Origin: Clostridia bacterium
Lineage (GTDB): Bacteria > Bacillota > Clostridia > Oscillospirales > CAG-382
Reading direction: 5' to 3'
Assembly: GCA_017516825.1 (NCBI GenBank)
Contig: JAFXBC010000002.1
Coordinates: forward strand, 1-44,883
Length of the DNA stretch: 44,883 bases
This document shows positions 8,272 to 16,043 of the stretch, one piece after another. The first letter of the stretch is position 1; each line of letters opens with the position of its first letter. A program made the position numbers and the translations under genes. The notes below the pieces were generated by a model that did not search any database, had not been told where the DNA came from, and saw only the letters and a list, made by a program, of their open reading frames with translations.

Positions 8272-8967
8272 ATGAACTACAAGAACAATACCCTGTATTT
8301 TACCAAAGAAAACATCGGTAAGCTTTCCATCGCTTGCTGGGTAGCCGTGGCCGTAGGCCTGCTGGTGTACTTCGCATTGGGCTGGCCCTGGAAGTATTTC
8401 GGCGCCGTCTTTGCGTTGATCGCCGTGGTGGTTGCCATCGTGACCTCTACCATGTCCGTCAGCGACAAGGAATACACCGCCTCCGTGGTGAATGCGGAGA
8501 ATACTTTCAAAAAGGATTTCCGCGCCTTCACCGAGGAAAAGCTCAACGCCCACAACGGCAGAGGCAAGGCACCCATCTCTCTGGACGAGGAGAAGATCAA
8601 GTTTGCCCGCGCCTATCTGCTGGAGGGTCAGGTCATGTTCCGCGTAGGCCACGACGGCAGACGCCGCAGCAACAAGCTGGTGATGACCGCCTTCTACCTG
8701 GATAAGACCGCCGTCTACCTTGGCTACCGTCTTCTGTCCATGACCGCCGACGAGTGCGAGGAGATCTTCGCCGTTTATCCCTATTCTTCCGTGGAAAGCA
8801 TCTCCGCTTCCCGTCCCGAGGAGCGTCCTTCCTTCGCGGAGTACGACACCGTGACTCTGAAGCTGAAGAACAAGGCCGAGCCCGTGGTCTTCCACATGAC
8901 CAAGGACATCGAGCTGGATCACCTGGTGAATCACGTTTCTTCCCATATCACCAAGGACGAAGAGTAA
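8272..8967 (+). CDS. Membrane protein with cytoplasmic domain, function unknown
   Basis: 231 residues. Two closely spaced membrane helices (about 20-38 and 42-60) form a hairpin near the N-terminus, followed by a roughly 165-residue soluble domain. The C-terminal part, with alternating short beta strands (AVYLGYRLLSM, YDTVTLKLKNK, PVVFHMTK) and a final helix, resembles bacterial PH-like domains; that is an inference from pattern. ATG at 8272 has ATGAGGA 7 bp upstream; a TTG at 8266 would overlap that site. It stands alone between its own promoter and a terminator. Confidence 0.8.
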   Translation: MNYKNNTLYFTKENIGKLSIACWVAVAVGLLVYFALGWPWKYFGAVFALIAVVVAIVTSTMSVSDKEYTASVVNAENTFKKDFRAFTEEKLNAHNGRGKAPISLDEEKIKFARAYLLEGQVMFRVGHDGRRRSNKLVMTAFYLDKTAVYLGYRLLSMTADECEEIFAVYPYSSVESISASRPEERPSFAEYDTVTLKLKNKAEPVVFHMTKDIELDHLVNHVSSHITKDEE

Positions 8968-8977
8968 ATCCGCAAAC

Positions 8978-9007
8978 AAAAAAGAGCTGAATCGCCAGCT
9001 CTTTTTT
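8978..9007. terminator. Bidirectional terminator
   Basis: AAAAAAGAGCTG (8978-8989), loop AATCGC, CAGCTCTTTTTT (8996-9007). The symmetric A and T runs let it serve both the plus-strand gene ending at 8967 and the minus-strand gene ending at 9015. Confidence 0.9.
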
Positions 9008-9014
9008 ATTTTCT

Positions 9015-9815
9015 TTAGATCCTCACGTCCAGCCGCTTCAGCTTTTCCAAAAGATGGGCATCGGAGTCCTCGCCCTCCTCGCCGTGTTCGATCTCACGGC
9101 GGATGGCCAGCATCCGTGCATCCGTCTCCGCCAGCATCTCCGCACAGGTCAACAGCTCTGCCGCGATCCGCTCCTCCTCGGGAAGTGCCTGCTTGTACCG
9201 CAATTGATGCTCCAAACTTGCCCAGCAGTCCATGGCGATGGTGCGGATCTGTACCTCCACCTTCACCTTGTGGGTGGCGTTGGCAAAGAACACGGGAATG
9301 CGGATGATGAGATGTAAACTGCGGTATCCGTTGGCCTTGGGGGAGAGGATGTAGTCCTTCTGTTCCAGAAGCTCCACGTCGTTTTGCCGCAAAAGGGCTT
9401 CCGCAATGCGATAGATATCGTCACGGTAGGAGCAGATCACCCGCACCCCCGCCACGTCGTGAAGACAGTTCTCCACCGCCGCCAGGGTGAGAGGCACCCC
9501 CAACCGCTCCAGCTTCCCCACGATGCTGGAGGGACGCTTCAAGCGGGTGTTGATGCAGTAGATTGGGTTGCGGCGATACCGCACGGAAAACTCGGTGTTC
9601 AACACGTCGAACTTGGTCTGTACCTCCTTGATGGCGCAGGTATACACCATCATCAGCTCCTTAAAGCCCACCAAATGCTCCGCCGCCAAACGCATCTGAC
9701 TCTCCAACTGCTCGGGAACAGGGTGGCTGGGTGCCAGGGAGTGGCCGTCGGTGTAGGCGGCCTGCACGCCTTCTGCCGTCAGCAGGTTTTCCAATTGCTC
9801 TTTCATCGTCTTCAT
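9015..9815 (-). CDS. Small alarmone synthetase, (p)ppGpp synthetase of the RelQ/RelP class
   Basis: 266 residues. Transfers pyrophosphate from ATP to GTP or GDP. Only the RelA/SpoT synthetase domain is present (about 75-215): YCINTRLKRPSSI, HDVAGVRVICSY, KDYILSPKANGYRSLH and EVQIRTIAMDCWASLEH are the family blocks. There is no HD hydrolase, TGS or ACT domain, hence a stand-alone synthetase. An acidic C-terminal helix follows. ATG at 9815 has AAAGGA 9 bp upstream. It lies 76 bp downstream of copA on the same strand and may share its transcript; no strong promoter was found in the gap. Confidence 0.93.
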   Translation of the reverse strand: MKTMKEQLENLLTAEGVQAAYTDGHSLAPSHPVPEQLESQMRLAAEHLVGFKELMMVYTCAIKEVQTKFDVLNTEFSVRYRRNPIYCINTRLKRPSSIVGKLERLGVPLTLAAVENCLHDVAGVRVICSYRDDIYRIAEALLRQNDVELLEQKDYILSPKANGYRSLHLIIRIPVFFANATHKVKVEVQIRTIAMDCWASLEHQLRYKQALPEEERIAAELLTCAEMLAETDARMLAIRREIEHGEEGEDSDAHLLEKLKRLDVRI

Positions 9816-9891
9816 GCTCGCACATCCTTTCGCTACCTACAGGATACACCATTTTTATGGAAAAAACAAGAAACATTTCGTGAACGGATTG

Positions 9892-12390
9892 TCAACAGAT
9901 GGAGGTTACTTGGTAGCCCGCCTTCTCCACGGCGGCACGGAGCGTACTATCCGTCACGGCGGGAGAGACCTTCACCAGGGCGATACCCTTCAGGTTGCTT
10001 ACCTCCAATACCTCCACGCCCTCCAGGCTTTCCAAGGAATTGCGTACCCTACCCTCGCAATGCCCGCACATCATCCCTTCAATGGAGATGGTCTTTTCCA
10101 CGGGGACAGCTACCTCACAGCAGGGGGCATTCTTTGTCTTTTTCTTCTTGGGCTTCCGCTTGTGGTCGTGCTTGGGGTCGTAAAGAGAGCCCAGATTCAA
10201 CCGCAAGGCGTTGGTTACCACGCAGAAGCTGGAAAGACTCATGGCCGCCGCCCCGAACATAGGCTCCAGCTCCCAGCCGAACAGGGGGATCCAGACCCCT
10301 GCTGCCAGGGGAATGCCCACGGCGTTGTAGAAAAAGGCCCAGAACAGGTTCTCGCGAATGTTGGTCAGCACTCGTCTGCCCAAACGTATCGAGGCGGGAA
10401 GATCCGCCATGCGGGAGCGTACCAACACCACGTCCGCCGCTTCGATGGCAACGTCCGTCCCGGCGCCGATGGCAATGCCGAGATCCGCACGGGTGAGGGC
10501 AGGGGCGTCGTTGATGCCGTCACCCACCATGGCAACCTTGCCTTCTGTGGCAAGACTGCGAAGCTTTTCTTCCTTATCTCCCGGCAACAGCCCTGCAAAA
10601 ACGGTATCCACCCCGGCCTGTCTGCCGATAGCGTCCGCCGTCTTTTGGTGGTCCCCCGTGAGCATCACCACGCGGATGCCCATGCCCTTGAGCTGTTTTA
10701 CCGCCTCTACGGCATCTTCCTTCAGGGTGTCCGCCAAGGCCAGAATGCCTACCAGGTCACCGTCGCAGCCGAAGAACAAGGGTGTCTTGCCCTCCTCTGC
10801 CAGCTTGTCCGCCAGGGCGATGGCTTCTTCCGACATCACGGCGTAATCTGCCATCATGGCGGCGTTGCCTGCGGCACAGACAGAATCCTCCACCATGGCG
10901 GAAACGCCGTTCCCCGGGTGGACCTTGAATTCTCTGGTATCCTTTACGGGAACGCCGTGTTCCCCGCAATATCCCACGATGGCTTTCGCCAGAGGATGCT
11001 CGCTTTTCTGCTCTAAGGCGTTTGCCAGAGAAAGCAGATCTTCTTTCGTAAAGCCCTCCATGGGGAGAACGTCCGTCACCGCAGGAGTCCCCTTGGTGAG
11101 GGTGCCGGTCTTATCTAAGGCCACGATCTCCACCCTTCCTGCCCCCTCCAAAGCGGCGGCAGTCTTAAAGAGAATACCGTTCTTCGCCCCCTTGCCGTTG
11201 CCCACCATAATGGCCACGGGGGTGGCAAGCCCCAAGGCGCAGGGACAGCTGATCACCAGCACGGAAATACCCCTGGCTAAAGCAAAGCCCAAGTCCTTAC
11301 CGCAAAGCATCCAGATCCCCACCGTCAACACGGCGATGGCCAGAACTACCGGCACGAAGATCCCCGAGACCTTGTCCGCCAGCTTGGCAATGGGCGCCTT
11401 TGTGGCGGCGGCATCGCTGACCATGCGGATGATCTGAGACAGCGTGGTGTCCTCTCCCACGCGGGTGGCTCTGCACACAGCATATCCACTCTTGCAGACG
11501 GTGGCGGCGGAAACGGTATGCCCCGCCTCCTTATCCACAGGCAGGCTTTCCCCCGTGAGGGCGGATTCATCCACGGAAAGGGAGCCTTCCAAGATCTCCC
11601 CGTCGGTGGGGATGCTGTCCCCGGAGCGGATCACAAACCGATCCCCCGCCTTCACAGCGGAAATCTCCACGGTATGCTCCTTGCCGTCATCGTCCAGGAT
11701 CACAGCCGTCTTGGGGGCAAGCTGCATGAGCTGCTTCAAGGCGTCGGTGGTCTTGCCCTTGCTACGGGCTTCCAACAGCTTTCCCAGGGTGATGAGGGTG
11801 AGGATCATCCCCGCGGATTCAAAATAGAAATGTCCGCTTTCCCCGCTCTGCAGGACGGCAAACAGCACCGCCGTGCTGTAAAGGAACGCCGCTCCCGCAC
11901 CCAGAGACACCAGAGTATCCATGTTGGGCGCACCCCGCAGAAGTCCTGCGGTGCCGCTGATAAAGAATTTTTGGTTGATCACCATGATGATCCCCGCCAA
12001 AATCAGCTGTGCCAGCCCCACGGCGGCAGGGGAGTCCAGAAAGTCGGGTAAGGGGAAGCCCCACATCATGTGCCCCATGGAAAGGTACATCAAGGGAAGC
12101 AAAAAGCAAATGGATGCCAAAAGCCGCTTTACCAAGCCCTTGGTCTCATCTCCCGTCTCTTGAGGCTTTCCTTCCGCCTTTCCTGATGGGGAAGCGGAAT
12201 ACCCCGCCTTCTTCACCGCGTCGCAGATCGCTTTTTCGCTTGCCGTCCCCGTGACCTGCATGGAGTTTGTCAGCAGGCTTACCGCCACGCTTTCCACACC
12301 CTTCACCGTCTTTACCGCCTTTTCCACGTGGGCAGAGCAAGCGGCACAGGTCATCCCCGTCACACGGTATTGGGTTCCCTTTTCCATCAT
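9892..12390 (-). CDS. copA: Copper-exporting P1B-type ATPase with metal-binding domains at both ends
   Basis: 832 residues. ATP-driven Cu(I) export. N-terminal heavy-metal domain with MTCAAC (Cys15, Cys18); about eight membrane segments; TGES at 279-282; CPC metal site at 382-384; phosphorylated Asp426 in DKTGT; SEHPLA (His465-Pro466) for ATP; GDGINDAPA at about 623-631; YN (689-690) and MSLSS (717-721), typical of Cu(I) pumps. After the core come a Lys-rich linker with a CC pair (about 741-758) and a second heavy-metal domain with MMCGHC (Cys775, Cys778), which is not the usual place. Start at 12390: AGGAG lies 8 bp upstream, while the ATG at 12411 has no such site. Confidence 0.95.
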   Translation of the reverse strand: MMEKGTQYRVTGMTCAACSAHVEKAVKTVKGVESVAVSLLTNSMQVTGTASEKAICDAVKKAGYSASPSGKAEGKPQETGDETKGLVKRLLASICFLLPLMYLSMGHMMWGFPLPDFLDSPAAVGLAQLILAGIIMVINQKFFISGTAGLLRGAPNMDTLVSLGAGAAFLYSTAVLFAVLQSGESGHFYFESAGMILTLITLGKLLEARSKGKTTDALKQLMQLAPKTAVILDDDGKEHTVEISAVKAGDRFVIRSGDSIPTDGEILEGSLSVDESALTGESLPVDKEAGHTVSAATVCKSGYAVCRATRVGEDTTLSQIIRMVSDAAATKAPIAKLADKVSGIFVPVVLAIAVLTVGIWMLCGKDLGFALARGISVLVISCPCALGLATPVAIMVGNGKGAKNGILFKTAAALEGAGRVEIVALDKTGTLTKGTPAVTDVLPMEGFTKEDLLSLANALEQKSEHPLAKAIVGYCGEHGVPVKDTREFKVHPGNGVSAMVEDSVCAAGNAAMMADYAVMSEEAIALADKLAEEGKTPLFFGCDGDLVGILALADTLKEDAVEAVKQLKGMGIRVVMLTGDHQKTADAIGRQAGVDTVFAGLLPGDKEEKLRSLATEGKVAMVGDGINDAPALTRADLGIAIGAGTDVAIEAADVVLVRSRMADLPASIRLGRRVLTNIRENLFWAFFYNAVGIPLAAGVWIPLFGWELEPMFGAAAMSLSSFCVVTNALRLNLGSLYDPKHDHKRKPKKKKTKNAPCCEVAVPVEKTISIEGMMCGHCEGRVRNSLESLEGVEVLEVSNLKGIALVKVSPAVTDSTLRAAVEKAGYQVTSIC

Positions 12391-12422
12391 AAAAAACACT
12401 CCTGTTCTCATCTTTCCCTTTT

Positions 12423-12464
12423 ATTGTAAGCCATCGCTAACTGTTTGTCAAGTGACAGAGTCAC
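12423..12464 (-). promoter_or_regulatory. copA promoter with adjoining palindromic operator candidate
   Basis: On minus, TTGACA (12451-12446), 17 bp, TACAAT (12428-12423). Directly upstream of the -35 is the perfect 5-3-5 palindrome GTGACAGAGTCAC (12452-12464, written on plus). This position suits a metal-responsive regulator, but it does not match the CopY box TACAnnTGTA; the binding protein is unknown. Confidence 0.6.
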
Positions 12465-12478
12465 AACTTTTTTGCCTC

Positions 12479-12507
12479 TTTACTTTTTTTCTTTCTTGTG
12501 ATATACT
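12479..12507 (+). promoter_or_regulatory. Promoter candidate of the SAM methyltransferase gene
   Basis: TTTACT (12479-12484, weak), 17-bp spacer, TATACT (12502-12507). GGAGGAAC follows at 12519-12526 but is separated from the gene by the repeat element at 12526-12628. Confidence 0.5.
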
Positions 12508-12525
12508 CTACTGTATCGGAGGAAC

Positions 12526-12628
12526 AAGTTTGAAAAAGGGATCCTTTTTCAAATGTGATTTTGTAGCTTCGCTTACAAAATCTTTCAAGACCGCCCGCCG
12601 GGAGCGGGCTACGAAAGGAATGGTCATA
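12526..12628 (+). repeat. Dispersed hairpin repeat, copy A (full length)
   Basis: 103 bp, over 85 percent identical by eye to the copy at 27676-27777. Three hairpins in order: TTTGAAAAAGG (12529-12539) with CCTTTTTCAAA (12543-12553); GATTTTGTA (12557-12565) with TACAAAATC (12574-12582); GCCCGC (12593-12598) with GCGGGC (12604-12609). Then TACGAAAGGAATGGTCATA, which contains the Shine-Dalgarno AAAGGA. It lies between the promoter and the start of the methyltransferase gene. Confidence 0.85.
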
Positions 12629-12651
12629 CTACGAAACAGTATCTTCAAAAA

Positions 12652-13767
12652 ATGCTGGAAGCGGGGGTAGCCAAGTTCACGGTGAGCAACCCGGTTTCCA
12701 AATCGTCCCTCTACAAAAAGATCGTGGCATTGGAAAAGCAAACAGGCTTCCAGATCGAAAAATATACGGAAAAGCAGGTCTTCCACGAGAACGTCTCACG
12801 GGAGGAGCTTGCGGATTCCCTGTGTCTTCTGACGGAAGGGAAGTTCCGCCAGGTCAACGGCTTTGCACCGGCTGGAGAGCATATCCTTTTGGTCTCCTCC
12901 AAGGGAGCCTGTAAGTATTCCGTGAAGAACAAAGCTCCTACTGCCCTAAAGCTTTCCGACACCCACAACCGCAAGAAGCAATACCTATTGGAGGAAGGCA
13001 CCTTGATCCCGCCCTTGGTGGATATGGGGATCTTTACGGCGGAGGGCAAGGTGGTGGCCTCCATGTATCACAAATTCAAGCAGATCAACCGTTTCCTAGA
13101 GATGATCGACGATGAATTGAAGGACAAAAAGGTGGAAAAGCTGAACGTGATCGATTTCGGTTGCGGCAAGTCCTACCTCACCTTCATCCTTTATTATTAC
13201 CTCACCGAGGTGCGCCGTATCCCCGTGGAGATGATCGGGCTGGATCTCAAGGCCGACGTGATCGAAAAATGCAACGCCGCCGCAAAGAAGTACGGCTACC
13301 ACGGCCTTCGCTTTGAGATGGGGGACATCAACGGATATGATTGCCCCTTCCAAGTGGATATGGTGGTGACCCTCCACGCCTGTGACACCGCCACGGACTA
13401 CGCCTTATTCAACGCCCTTTCCTGGGGTGCTAAGATGATCTTCTCCGTGCCCTGCTGTCAGCACGAGCTGAACGAACAGCTTGCCCCCACGGAGCTGACC
13501 CTCCTTTCTCGTTACGGCATCGTGGGGGAGCGGTTCTCTGCTTTGGCTACCGACGCCATCCGCGCCAATCTATTGGAATATTGCGGGTACAAGACTCAGC
13601 TTCTGGAGTTCATCGAGCTGGATCACACCCCCAAAAACGTGCTGATCCGCGCCGTGAAGCGGCCCATCACCCCGAGAGCGGTGAAGGAAAAAGCACTCTT
13701 GGAGGTAAAGCAGGTCATGGCCGCCTTCGGCTTTGAGCCTACGCTGTATAAGCTGTTGGGGTTATAA
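12652..13767 (+). CDS. Class I SAM-dependent methyltransferase
   Basis: 371 residues from the only usual start codon. An N-terminal region of about 160 residues precedes a Rossmann methyltransferase fold with motif I VIDFGCGKSYLTF, motif II region MIGLDLKADVIEKC, VDMVVTLHACDTATDYAL and the CCQHE segment. This combination resembles bacterial relatives of the RRNAD1/METTL25 group; the substrate is unknown. The start is odd: no ribosome site lies in front of 12652, and the frame stays open upstream (codons read TTKQYLQK) without ATG, GTG or TTG. The repeat element supplies AAAGGA and an ATG at 12620, but in another frame. An insertion that removed the original start is possible. Confidence 0.85.
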   Translation: MLEAGVAKFTVSNPVSKSSLYKKIVALEKQTGFQIEKYTEKQVFHENVSREELADSLCLLTEGKFRQVNGFAPAGEHILLVSSKGACKYSVKNKAPTALKLSDTHNRKKQYLLEEGTLIPPLVDMGIFTAEGKVVASMYHKFKQINRFLEMIDDELKDKKVEKLNVIDFGCGKSYLTFILYYYLTEVRRIPVEMIGLDLKADVIEKCNAAAKKYGYHGLRFEMGDINGYDCPFQVDMVVTLHACDTATDYALFNALSWGAKMIFSVPCCQHELNEQLAPTELTLLSRYGIVGERFSALATDAIRANLLEYCGYKTQLLEFIELDHTPKNVLIRAVKRPITPRAVKEKALLEVKQVMAAFGFEPTLYKLLGL

Positions 13768-13772
13768 TTTTT

Positions 13773-13804
13773 AAGAACCTTTCTTTCGGAAAAGAAAGGT
13801 TCTT
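13773..13804. other. Large hairpin after the methyltransferase gene
   Basis: AAGAACCTTTCTTT (13773-13786), loop CGGA, AAAGAAAGGTTCTT (13791-13804): a perfect 14-bp stem between convergent genes. It may act as a transcript end, but no separate T run follows. The centre resembles that of the hairpin at 13854-13891. Confidence 0.6.
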
Positions 13805-13853
13805 ATGATCTCCAAAGGAACCTCCTTCAGAACAGGTTTTTCGAGGGAGAGCA

Positions 13854-13891
13854 CGAGAGGGAACCTTTTTTTCGAAAAAGGTTCCCTCTCG
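13854..13891. other. Large hairpin with TTCG tetraloop
   Basis: CGAGAGGGAACCTTTTT (13854-13870), TTCG, AAAAAGGTTCCCTCTCG (13875-13891): a perfect 17-bp stem lying 32 bp beyond the end of the minus-strand lipoprotein gene. Probably a transcription end or mRNA-stabilising structure shared by the two convergent genes. Confidence 0.65.
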
Positions 13892-13922
13892 TCATTTGCT
13901 TCGCGTTTTCTCTGTTTTTTTA

Positions 13923-15257
13923 TTATCTGGAAACCACCTGGTCGATGTTCCACTCGGACAGGAGGTAGATCACGTAGTCCGGTTTTTCGCTGTTGACGTA
14001 AGAGTTGTTCCAGCCGTAGTTCCACATACCGATGTAGTGGGTGCGATCCATCCGCTCGGGAATGAGATCAAAGATGGCCGCGCTGTAAGAATCCCTGAAC
14101 ACCATACAAGAGGGAAGCTCCGGCCGCTTGGTGTTGAAATTGAATTCCGCGGTGGTATCCTCGCTGTAGATCAATTGCATCCCTCTGTAACGGGGAACCT
14201 TGGCGATCTGGGAGGGGATCTCCTCCTTGAATTCCCGGTAGTAGCCGTATTCCTTCACGTCCTTTTGGGGAATGTCCAAGAACAGCATAGCGTCTGCGCT
14301 GGTGTAGTAATCCGCCGTCCAGGTAAATTCGTCAATACCGCGGGGGGAAGCTTCGGGATACTTCTCTGCAATGTGGTTAAACAGCTCCACGTAAGCCAGG
14401 TAAGCGCCGTAATCTGCCCAATGGCTGTCCAAATGGTAGTACAAGGGCATCTCGTCGTGTTTATGCTCCATGAAGACCTCCCGCATATCGATCACCGTGG
14501 CACCTGCCTCGGCAAGCTTTGCCATCACCTGGTCTCTGCGGGACTGCCCCGTGCCCTTGGGATATTCCTCGGGAACCAGCTCGGGGTAGATGGTCATGGG
14601 GGAGGGGATGATCATATAGATGATCTCCGCATCGGGATTGTAGCCGTGCATCTGCTCCAAACGATCCTTCACACGGCTTGCCATGCTGTTCAGCTGGGAG
14701 TCGCTGTAAAGGGGCACCGTGCCCATGTGGTCGGGGAGCATCTGGGTCAGGAAGAACTGGAAAGCCTTGTTGCTGGCCAACCCCTGGGTGTAATTGTTTG
14801 CGGGGGTGCGTACGCGGATGGAGAAGGCGCGGGGAATGTCGTAGGCTTCACCCTCGACCGTCTGGGTAAAGGTGATCTCCTGGGTATTGCTGTCTCCCTG
14901 TGCCTTCATGGTCACGGCGAACCATCCCATGTAGGAGGGGACTGTGACCTCCTGCTCCCCGATCTGTGCGGTGACCTCTGCCCCCTGGGCACAGGTGCCG
15001 ATCATCACGAAAGAGGGCTTGGAGGTGTAGCGGGCAAACAAAAGCTCCACCGCATCCTCGGGAATGGGGGCTTCTTCTTCGGAGTTTTCTCCGGTACTGC
15101 TTTCCACGCGGGAGATCTCCTCGGGAATGGAGGACTCCGCCTCCGAGGAGATCTGGGGTACCGCTTGAGAGGAGGTCTCTGCGGTCTCACTGCCGCAGGC
15201 GGCAAGGAGACAGATCGCCAATAAAAGAGCAAGAATTGCCGACAAATACTTTTTCAT
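13923..15257 (-). CDS. Lipoprotein of the AlgX/AlgJ-like (DHHW) SGNH-hydrolase family
   Basis: 444 residues. Signal peptide with lipobox LLAAC (Cys22), then a Ser/Glu-rich linker (about 25-60), a small beta-rich region and a C-terminal SGNH-like domain. DSHWADYGAYLAY matches the DxHW block, and VFRDSYS a conserved Ser block, of the AlgX/AlgJ alginate acetyltransferase and DHHW families. In Bacillota such proteins are thought to act on exported polysaccharides; acetyl transfer here is inferred. The start at 15257 has AAAAGGA 8 bp upstream; a TTG at 15263 would shift it only two codons. It is divergent from another lipoprotein gene, and no polysaccharide synthesis genes are adjacent. Confidence 0.82.
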   Translation of the reverse strand: MKKYLSAILALLLAICLLAACGSETAETSSQAVPQISSEAESSIPEEISRVESSTGENSEEEAPIPEDAVELLFARYTSKPSFVMIGTCAQGAEVTAQIGEQEVTVPSYMGWFAVTMKAQGDSNTQEITFTQTVEGEAYDIPRAFSIRVRTPANNYTQGLASNKAFQFFLTQMLPDHMGTVPLYSDSQLNSMASRVKDRLEQMHGYNPDAEIIYMIIPSPMTIYPELVPEEYPKGTGQSRRDQVMAKLAEAGATVIDMREVFMEHKHDEMPLYYHLDSHWADYGAYLAYVELFNHIAEKYPEASPRGIDEFTWTADYYTSADAMLFLDIPQKDVKEYGYYREFKEEIPSQIAKVPRYRGMQLIYSEDTTAEFNFNTKRPELPSCMVFRDSYSAAIFDLIPERMDRTHYIGMWNYGWNNSYVNSEKPDYVIYLLSEWNIDQVVSR

Positions 15258-15289
15258 ACGCAAGATCCTTTTCGTTTCTTTTCCTACCT

Positions 15290-15317
15290 ATTGTACCACA
15301 AAATGGAAAAATGTCAA
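15290..15317 (-). promoter_or_regulatory. Promoter of the DHHW lipoprotein gene
   Basis: On minus, TTGACA (15317-15312), 16-bp spacer, TACAAT (15295-15290). Confidence 0.7.
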
Positions 15318-15340
15318 TCCCATTTTTAACGGGAAGACGT

Positions 15341-15358
15341 TGTAAAGAAAACTTTACA
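15341..15358. promoter_or_regulatory. Palindrome in the divergent promoter region
   Basis: TGTAAAG-AAAA-CTTTACA (15341-15358), a perfect 7-4-7 inverted repeat midway between two divergent lipoprotein promoters; an operator candidate for both. Only the sequence symmetry is seen. Confidence 0.45.
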
Positions 15359-15367
15359 TTTTTCAAC

Positions 15368-15406
15368 TTTTCGTGTATTGACAAAAGACACGAAAAAGTG
15401 TAAAAT
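15368..15406 (+). promoter_or_regulatory. Promoter with inverted repeat around the -35 box
   Basis: TTGACA (15378-15383), 17 bp, TAAAAT (15401-15406). TTTTCGTGT (15368-15376) and ACACGAAAA (15388-15396) are exact inverted arms flanking the -35 hexamer, as expected of a repressor operator. Confidence 0.65.
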
Positions 15407-15446
15407 ATACTTACGTCTTCAAAAAGAGAAGGAGGAATTTACACCT

Positions 15447-16034
15447 ATGAAAAGACTGCTTACCTGCCTGCTGGCGTTGGTTTTGGTTCTGACTTGCCTG
15501 TTTGCCATGACCGCCTGCGGCGAAAAGGAAGAACCCAAGAAGGAATCCGAAGCAGAGGACACCTCTTCCGCGGAATCCGCAGAATCCACCCCCGAGGCCT
15601 ATAAGCCCGCCAAAGGCTACAAGCTGTACAGCAAATCCGGCATCTCCTTCGCCTACCCCGAGAATTGGGAGATCGAGGACGACGTCATCATCGACGAAAA
15701 CGGCAACAACATCAACATGACCTATTCCGCCGCCTCCAAAGCGGATGCCGAGGTCTTCCGCACCCTCTCCAACGATACCTTCATGGAGCTGATGGGGAAC
15801 CTCTACGAGGCCATGGGGATGTCCGTCAGCAACCACAACGTGAAGACGGTTACCAACGCCTCCGGTGTGGAGGTCATCAGCTGTGAGTTCGGCCTGAGCT
15901 TTGAGGGCATCGAGATGAATATGTGCCAGTTCATCATTCTCGGCGAGAAGAAGCACTATACCATCACCATCACCGAGATGACCGACGTTGACGCCGTCAT
16001 CGCCGAGGTTCTCAAGTCCATCACCATTGAATAA
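15447..16034 (+). CDS. Small lipoprotein, possible PsbP/Mog1-like fold
   Basis: 195 residues. Signal peptide with the lipobox-like TACGEK (Cys24; MTAC is a weak lipobox), an acidic Ser/Glu linker (about 25-50), then a 140-residue domain. The start of that domain, GISFAYPENWEIED, followed by alternating strands and a VIAEVLKSI C-terminus, is reminiscent of the PsbP/Mog1/DUF1795 fold common in Bacillota lipoproteins; that is inference. Function unknown. AAGGAGGA ends 10 bp before the ATG at 15447; the frame extends to 15378 but lacks a ribosome site there and would cover the promoter. It is followed directly by a terminator. Confidence 0.85.
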   Translation: MKRLLTCLLALVLVLTCLFAMTACGEKEEPKKESEAEDTSSAESAESTPEAYKPAKGYKLYSKSGISFAYPENWEIEDDVIIDENGNNINMTYSAASKADAEVFRTLSNDTFMELMGNLYEAMGMSVSNHNVKTVTNASGVEVISCEFGLSFEGIEMNMCQFIILGEKKHYTITITEMTDVDAVIAEVLKSITIE

Positions 16035-16043
16035 ACCCAAAAC

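Noticed and set aside
12251..12670. Open frame of 139 codons across the copA start and repeat copy A
   Set aside because: It runs antisense through copA and through the repeat hairpins; only its last 17 codons (from ATG 12620) are of interest as a mini-ORF.
13896..15224. Open frame of 442 codons opposite the DHHW lipoprotein gene
   Set aside because: Shadow of the minus-strand gene, which has a signal peptide, lipobox, promoter and conserved motifs.
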